In this document: positions 40,944 to 43,824 of the stretch, one piece after another | Layout: every line of letters begins with the position of its first letter | How positions within the stretch are numbered: the first letter of the stretch is position 1 | Source: Hydrogenophilales bacterium | GTDB lineage: Bacteria > Pseudomonadota > Gammaproteobacteria > Burkholderiales > Thiobacillaceae | NCBI GenBank assembly: GCA_024636775.1 | Contig: JAGXGP010000103.1 | Location: 1 to 43,824, forward strand | DNA: 43,824 bases | Reading direction: 5' to 3' | Notes under the pieces: generated by a model | Database searches by the model: none | What the model was told of the DNA's origin: nothing | The model's input: only the letters and a program-made list of their open reading frames with translations | Position numbers and translations under genes: made by a program

Positions 40944-40998
40944 AGCGGTCAGTTTCGGGTTTTGTCCGGGATGTGAAATGGATCAGACACTCATGGTT

Positions 40999-41052
40999 TT
41001 CGAAATGTGCATCACCGAATATCAGTTGGATGGGATGTTGCGCTGGAATTGG
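40999..41052 (+). pseudogene. Second remnant of an nrdB 3' tail
   Basis: The frame reads FEMCITEYQLDGMLRWNW; nrdB ends [17 protein letters not shown]. About 40 of 54 bases match, with many differences at third codon positions, so it derives from a diverged coding sequence. No further similarity upstream was seen, and the terminator is not retained. A GTCAGTTTCGGGTTTTG repeat core lies just before (40951). Confidence 0.7.
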
Positions 41053-41100
41053 AAGGCTGTATGTAGAACGCCTGACACGATTTTAACCTAAGGAGCAGAC

Positions 41101-41634
41101 ATGGATAAATCAATGCTAATCGGGATCGTCGCAGGTGCCGTTGCGGTGACGGCTGTAGGTGGATTTGCTGGTTATAAAGCCTTAAAAGGCCCGGATTACG
41201 CCGAAGTCATCAGCGCAAAAGAGGTGACAGAAAAAATCAGGACGCCACGTGAGGAATGCCGGGATGTCTCCGTTTCGCACCAGGCACCGGTAAAAGATGA
41301 ACACCGAATCGCAGGTACAGCTATCGGTGCGGTGTTGGGCGGGGTGCTGGGTAACCAGGTCGGTGGCGGCAAGGGCAAAACGCTGGCCACCGTAGCAGGC
41401 GCGGCGGGTGGTGGCTATGCCGGTAATAAAGTGCAAGAGAATATGCAGAAATCGGATCAGGTAAACGAGATGCAAACGCGCTGCAAAACCGTCTACGATA
41501 CCCGCACCAAATCGATTGGATACGATGTGACCTATCAGCTTGGGGAGAAGCAGGGTGTCGTGCGGATGGATCACAATCCGGGGCAGCGCATACCGGTTAA
41601 AAGTGGCCAGCTGGTATTGGCACCGGGGGCTTAA
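41101..41634 (+). CDS. Glycine-zipper 2TM-domain protein
   Basis: 177 residues. The hydrophobic N-terminus (MLIGIVAGAVAVTAVGGFAG) is a signal anchor or uncleaved signal. The glycine-zipper 2TM part is GTAIGAVLGGVLGNQVGGGK then TLATVAGAAGGGYAGNKVQE. The C-terminal domain YDVTYQLGEKQGVVRMDHNP ending IPVKSGQLVLAPG matches SlyB-like envelope proteins. It is likely an outer-membrane or periplasm-facing envelope-stability protein. CTAAGGAGCAGAC gives a clear binding site. Confidence 0.92.
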   Translation: MDKSMLIGIVAGAVAVTAVGGFAGYKALKGPDYAEVISAKEVTEKIRTPREECRDVSVSHQAPVKDEHRIAGTAIGAVLGGVLGNQVGGGKGKTLATVAGAAGGGYAGNKVQENMQKSDQVNEMQTRCKTVYDTRTKSIGYDVTYQLGEKQGVVRMDHNPGQRIPVKSGQLVLAPGA

Positions 41635-41737
41635 CCCCCCCTTCTCGAGTTCCGATCCAAATCAGAGAAGCTTAAATATGGATGGCAATATGTCGGCGCA
41701 AACTGACTCCGGTTTCAAGAAAGTCCAAGCCGCACTG

Positions 41738-42334
41738 TCAGCGAACCGTAATACTTTTCACCCACACCAGTTCGCAAGCGCCGTCGCCCGAGTCACTCCG
41801 GGTCATGGAGCTATTCCAGTGCCAGCCATCCGCCGACTGCGCGCGCACCAGATAACCGCTCAACGCGATGACTTGGCCTTCACGCACCTGACCCAAGCGT
41901 TTTTTTATTTCATCATCGGCGGGAATCATGTGCATGTTTGCGCTGTGCTCGACGATGTCTGATGGGGGGATGGGAGGCTGGTCCGACCAGCGGTAGAAAT
42001 AGAAACGATTGCCCTGACTGATCTTCAACCGATTCAGCACCGCGCTATCCGACATCGGCCCCCAGCCGAGTGCGAGATCTATGGGTGAAAGATCGGCTTC
42101 GCGCCCCATGTGGTATTTCTCCGTCGAGAGGACACGGGCTTCGAGGGAAAACTCCGCAGCAGGCGTGATTTGATATCCCCCTACCGAAAATGGCTGCAGG
42201 CCGGAACGATTGACCTGCACCGGATCCTTAGGCGCGATGTTGATTCCAACGGAATGGGTGACAGGCAAGGTCGAGAAATGATTCCACGTGCCGCCCGTTA
42301 TGGCGACGAAGAGCAGGATGGGTACGAGTCTCAT
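41738..42334 (-). CDS. Exported hypothetical protein
   Basis: 198 residues with a short hydrophobic N-terminus (MRLVPILLFVAITGGTW) that may be a signal peptide or anchor. The conserved-looking core reads LALGWGPMSDSAVLNRLKIS then QGNRFYFYRW, a pattern found in proteobacterial hypothetical proteins. EGQVIALSGYLVRAQSADGW and a single Cys follow near the end. Function unknown. Convergent with the glycine-zipper gene. Confidence 0.8.
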   Translation of the reverse strand: MRLVPILLFVAITGGTWNHFSTLPVTHSVGINIAPKDPVQVNRSGLQPFSVGGYQITPAAEFSLEARVLSTEKYHMGREADLSPIDLALGWGPMSDSAVLNRLKISQGNRFYFYRWSDQPPIPPSDIVEHSANMHMIPADDEIKKRLGQVREGQVIALSGYLVRAQSADGWHWNSSMTRSDSGDGACELVWVKSITVR

Positions 42335-42557
42335 TGGGCAAGGTCAGGGTAAATGGTCACGCCCTTGTATCGGCCAAAAGGGGCGGACGATTGAGTTTTT
42401 CTGCGCCGGCCTAAGCTTCATTTATGGAAAGCCTACTGAACACGGGGTAGTCCCCAAACAGTTTTCAGCTGAGAATGAGAAGTGTGGGAGGGGGTATGTA
42501 TGGAAAATAAATGGCAGCACGCTTGAATTATTTTTATCAATCAAAGGGGCAGCCAGC
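42335..42557. other. Leader region of the interrupted membrane-protein gene
   Basis: It contains AAAAGGGGCGGACGATTGAG (42376) and AATCAAAGGGGCAGCCAGCA (42540). The second core supplies the AAAGGGG ribosome binding site of the next gene. A repeat copy has therefore apparently become the translation signal. Confidence 0.5.
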
Positions 42558-42877
42558 ATGAAAAAGCAAATCATCCGGGTGTCACCGATTCAAACTGCCA
42601 AGGTAGCCGCACTCATGTACTTTCTGCTGAGTATTCAAATGGTTGTCTTTATGGTGATGAGCTTCGCCTTCGCCTTCGCCTTCGCCCCGATGCCCAGCCC
42701 AGCCCAGCCCAGCCCAGCCCAGGATTTGGATTCGGGTTCATGATTCTGTTTCCGGTTTTGTATCTCGTATTTGGCTTTGTTTTCACTGCCATCGCTGCCT
42801 GGGTGTATAACCTCGAGGCAGGCTGGGTGGGCGGCTTTGAATACACCTCCATCACCGTGGATTCGCCGGGCCACTGA
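42558..42877 (+). pseudogene. Small membrane protein gene, frame broken by a CCCAG pentanucleotide repeat (possibly phase-variable)
   Basis: The first half (MKKQIIRVSPIQTAKVAALM, then a hydrophobic segment) runs into six CCCAG units and stops at 42743. The second half, in another frame from about 42723, encodes GFGFGFMILFPVLYLVFGFV then FTAIAAWVYNLEAGWVGGFE and ends at 42877. Removing one CCCAG unit joins the halves into a 104-residue protein with two hydrophobic segments and a SPGFGFGF turn, matching a conserved small membrane family (IRVSP-QTAKV ... YN--A-WVGGFE) that I recall from beta- and gammaproteobacteria. The gene is thus OFF at six units and ON at five. Confidence 0.85.
42693..42722 (+). 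repeat. CCCAG pentanucleotide tandem repeat (six units)
   Basis: Six perfect units within the coding region, preceded by four TTCGCC hexamers (42663-42686). Five-base units change reading frame with each gain or loss. Confidence 0.97.
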
Positions 42878-42972
42878 ACTAATGCGGTTAGGCACGATTA
42901 TTTATTGTGATTTCGGGTAGGGGATAAGAAGCCTGAATCGAGTTTGTTGATTCATGGAATTTTGGAGGAAAC

Positions 42973-43350
42973 ATGAACGTTGCTTACGTTTTTGCCACCA
43001 ATATGGCATCCACTTTTAAACTCAATACGATGATTCTGCCCCAGCTTGAAGCCGACAATCATGGTGCGGAGGTGGTGGGCATGATGTTCTTTGATGACAA
43101 TATCTACGCTTTGCGGTCCGGTGACCCCTACGGAGAAAGACTGGCGAAGGTCGCTAAAGAAAAAGGCATACTGCTGATGGCCTGCGATCAATGTGCAGTA
43201 CGTCGTGGATTGGCCGAAGGTGAGTTCGAGCAATGTGGGAGTGGCGAGGTTAAACCCAAAGGCCTGGTCGAAGGGGTGCTTGTGGGGTGTTTCCCGCAGC
43301 TATACGCGGCCTTGTCAGGCGTGGCTGATGTTCAGATTATTTCGCTCTGA
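42973..43350 (+). CDS. DsrE-like protein
   Basis: 125 residues. The DsrE/DsrF-like fold is suggested by the layout: MNVAYVFATNMASTFKLNTM at the start, GAEVVGMMFFDDNIYALRSG in the middle and KEKGILLMACDQCAVRRGLA, where C71 and C74 lie at the usual position of the sulfur-carrying Cys. GCFPQLYAAL follows. Such proteins pass sulfane sulfur in sulfur oxidation or tRNA thiolation. TGGAGGAAAC precedes the ATG. It is monocistronic, not next to dsr or sox genes. The DsrE call is moderately sure; the exact role is unknown. Confidence 0.82.
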   Translation: MNVAYVFATNMASTFKLNTMILPQLEADNHGAEVVGMMFFDDNIYALRSGDPYGERLAKVAKEKGILLMACDQCAVRRGLAEGEFEQCGSGEVKPKGLVEGVLVGCFPQLYAALSGVADVQIISL

Positions 43351-43466
43351 TTGTTTGGATAATCAGCGCGACAATTAGAGGTTTTAAACAGCATTATCAG
43401 CTTGAGTTCTTCTAGCGCGGCTTTAAAAGTCGTCAGGTCTTTGCCGGTTCAATTCTGTAATCAGCC

Positions 43467-43823
43467 TCACCGCTTAAGCTTCGAAAACGCTTCCGCCATG
43501 GCGCCACCGACTGGTGCTGCCGTAGGCGTAGTACGGTTTGGTTTGCCTGCCACCGGTTTGCCCTGGCCGCGATTGTCGCGCGGGGGGCGTTGCGCCGCTT
43601 GTGGCTTGTCACCTGGTTTCTCTGCTGCATCAGTCATTCGCATCGTCAGCGCGATGCGTTTGCGCTTCTCGTCCACTTCCAGCACTTTGACCTTCACGAT
43701 TTGCCCGGCCTTGACAACGCTGTGCGGGTCTTTGACGAAGGTGTTGGAGAGGGCGGAGATATGGACCAGACCGTCCTGATGCACGCCAATGTCGACAAAT
43801 GCGCCGAACGCCGCGACGTTGGT
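43467..43823 (-). CDS. tex: Transcription accessory protein Tex, C-terminal end (partial)
   Basis: The frame is open to the window edge (5' end missing). It encodes the C-terminal S1 RNA-binding domain: [20 protein letters not shown] then [20 protein letters not shown] and [17 protein letters not shown], followed by a Pro/Gly/Ala-rich basic tail ending AFSKLKR. Tex binds nucleic acids and affects transcription. The convergent gap to the DsrE-like gene (43351-43466) shows nothing recognisable. Confidence 0.95.
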   Translation of the reverse strand, partial: TNVAAFGAFVDIGVHQDGLVHISALSNTFVKDPHSVVKAGQIVKVKVLEVDEKRKRIALTMRMTDAAEKPGDKPQAAQRPPRDNRGQGKPVAGKPNRTTPTAAPVGGAMAEAFSKLKR

Positions 43824-43824
43824 G

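Overview
The window is ordinary-GC bacterial chromosome that best fits a chemolithoautotrophic betaproteobacterium, probably a sulfur or iron oxidiser of the Nitrosomonadales (Thiobacillus/Sulfuricella/Gallionella-like). This is an inference from gene content: a proteobacterial phosphoribulokinase (Calvin cycle), a DsrC/TusE-family paralogue and a DsrE-like protein (sulfur trafficking), class Ia ribonucleotide reductase, a DUF3494 PEP-CTERM surface protein, and several conserved hypothetical families typical of this group. I saw no tRNA, rRNA, CRISPR array, integrase or intact transposase.

Layout. 1-2016: end of nrdA, a 100-bp direct repeat, nrdB and its terminator. 2077-5948: an apparent insertion holding a TIR-domain gene with an overlapping partner and several small genes, closed by a decayed second copy of the nrdB 3' end plus terminator (5949-6156). 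6339-14711: small secreted and membrane proteins, a stand-alone receiver, a lone merB, a DMT transporter, an MscS channel, a cysteine-arm-less DsrC-like protein and a nitroreductase. 15032-18784: a lipoprotein, an ECF sigma/RskA anti-sigma pair with a DUF3455 protein, and an AF1514/HMA-like pair. 19916-23799: a GntA-family N-hydroxylase overlapping a DUF1989 gene, prkB, a secreted glutaredoxin-like protein and a GST. 23899-26369: DUF2784, a lipoprotein hydrolase and a TMEM175-type channel. 26627-27793: a ubiquitin/outer-membrane-barrel fusion. 28086-37426: PilZ, DJ-1/PfpI, a decayed oxidoreductase, an ice-binding-like PEP-CTERM protein, an amino-acid permease, an RlmN-family enzyme, a secreted zincin and small proteins. 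37903-43823: a periplasmic-binding-protein/histidine-kinase pair, a glycine-zipper protein, a frame-broken membrane protein carrying a pentanucleotide repeat, a DsrE-like protein and the end of tex.

The outstanding item is 26627-27793. It encodes a signal peptide, then a ubiquitin unit identical to human ubiquitin at about 62 of the first 71 positions with all seven lysines kept, then a helical linker and an autotransporter-like beta-barrel. The predicted signal-peptidase cut falls exactly before ubiquitin Met1, and the C-terminal Gly-Gly is absent. The architecture predicts ubiquitin displayed at or exported to the cell surface rather than conjugated in the cytoplasm.

Other items worth following are the TIR pair, the duplicated nrdB tails, the CCCAG repeat whose loss of one unit restores a full-length membrane protein (42693-42722), the GntA/DUF1989 pair, and a dense family of short degenerate repeats (cores such as GGGGACAGACC, GGGGTCAGAC, GGGGCCAGGCTCGAA) occupying most intergenic gaps.
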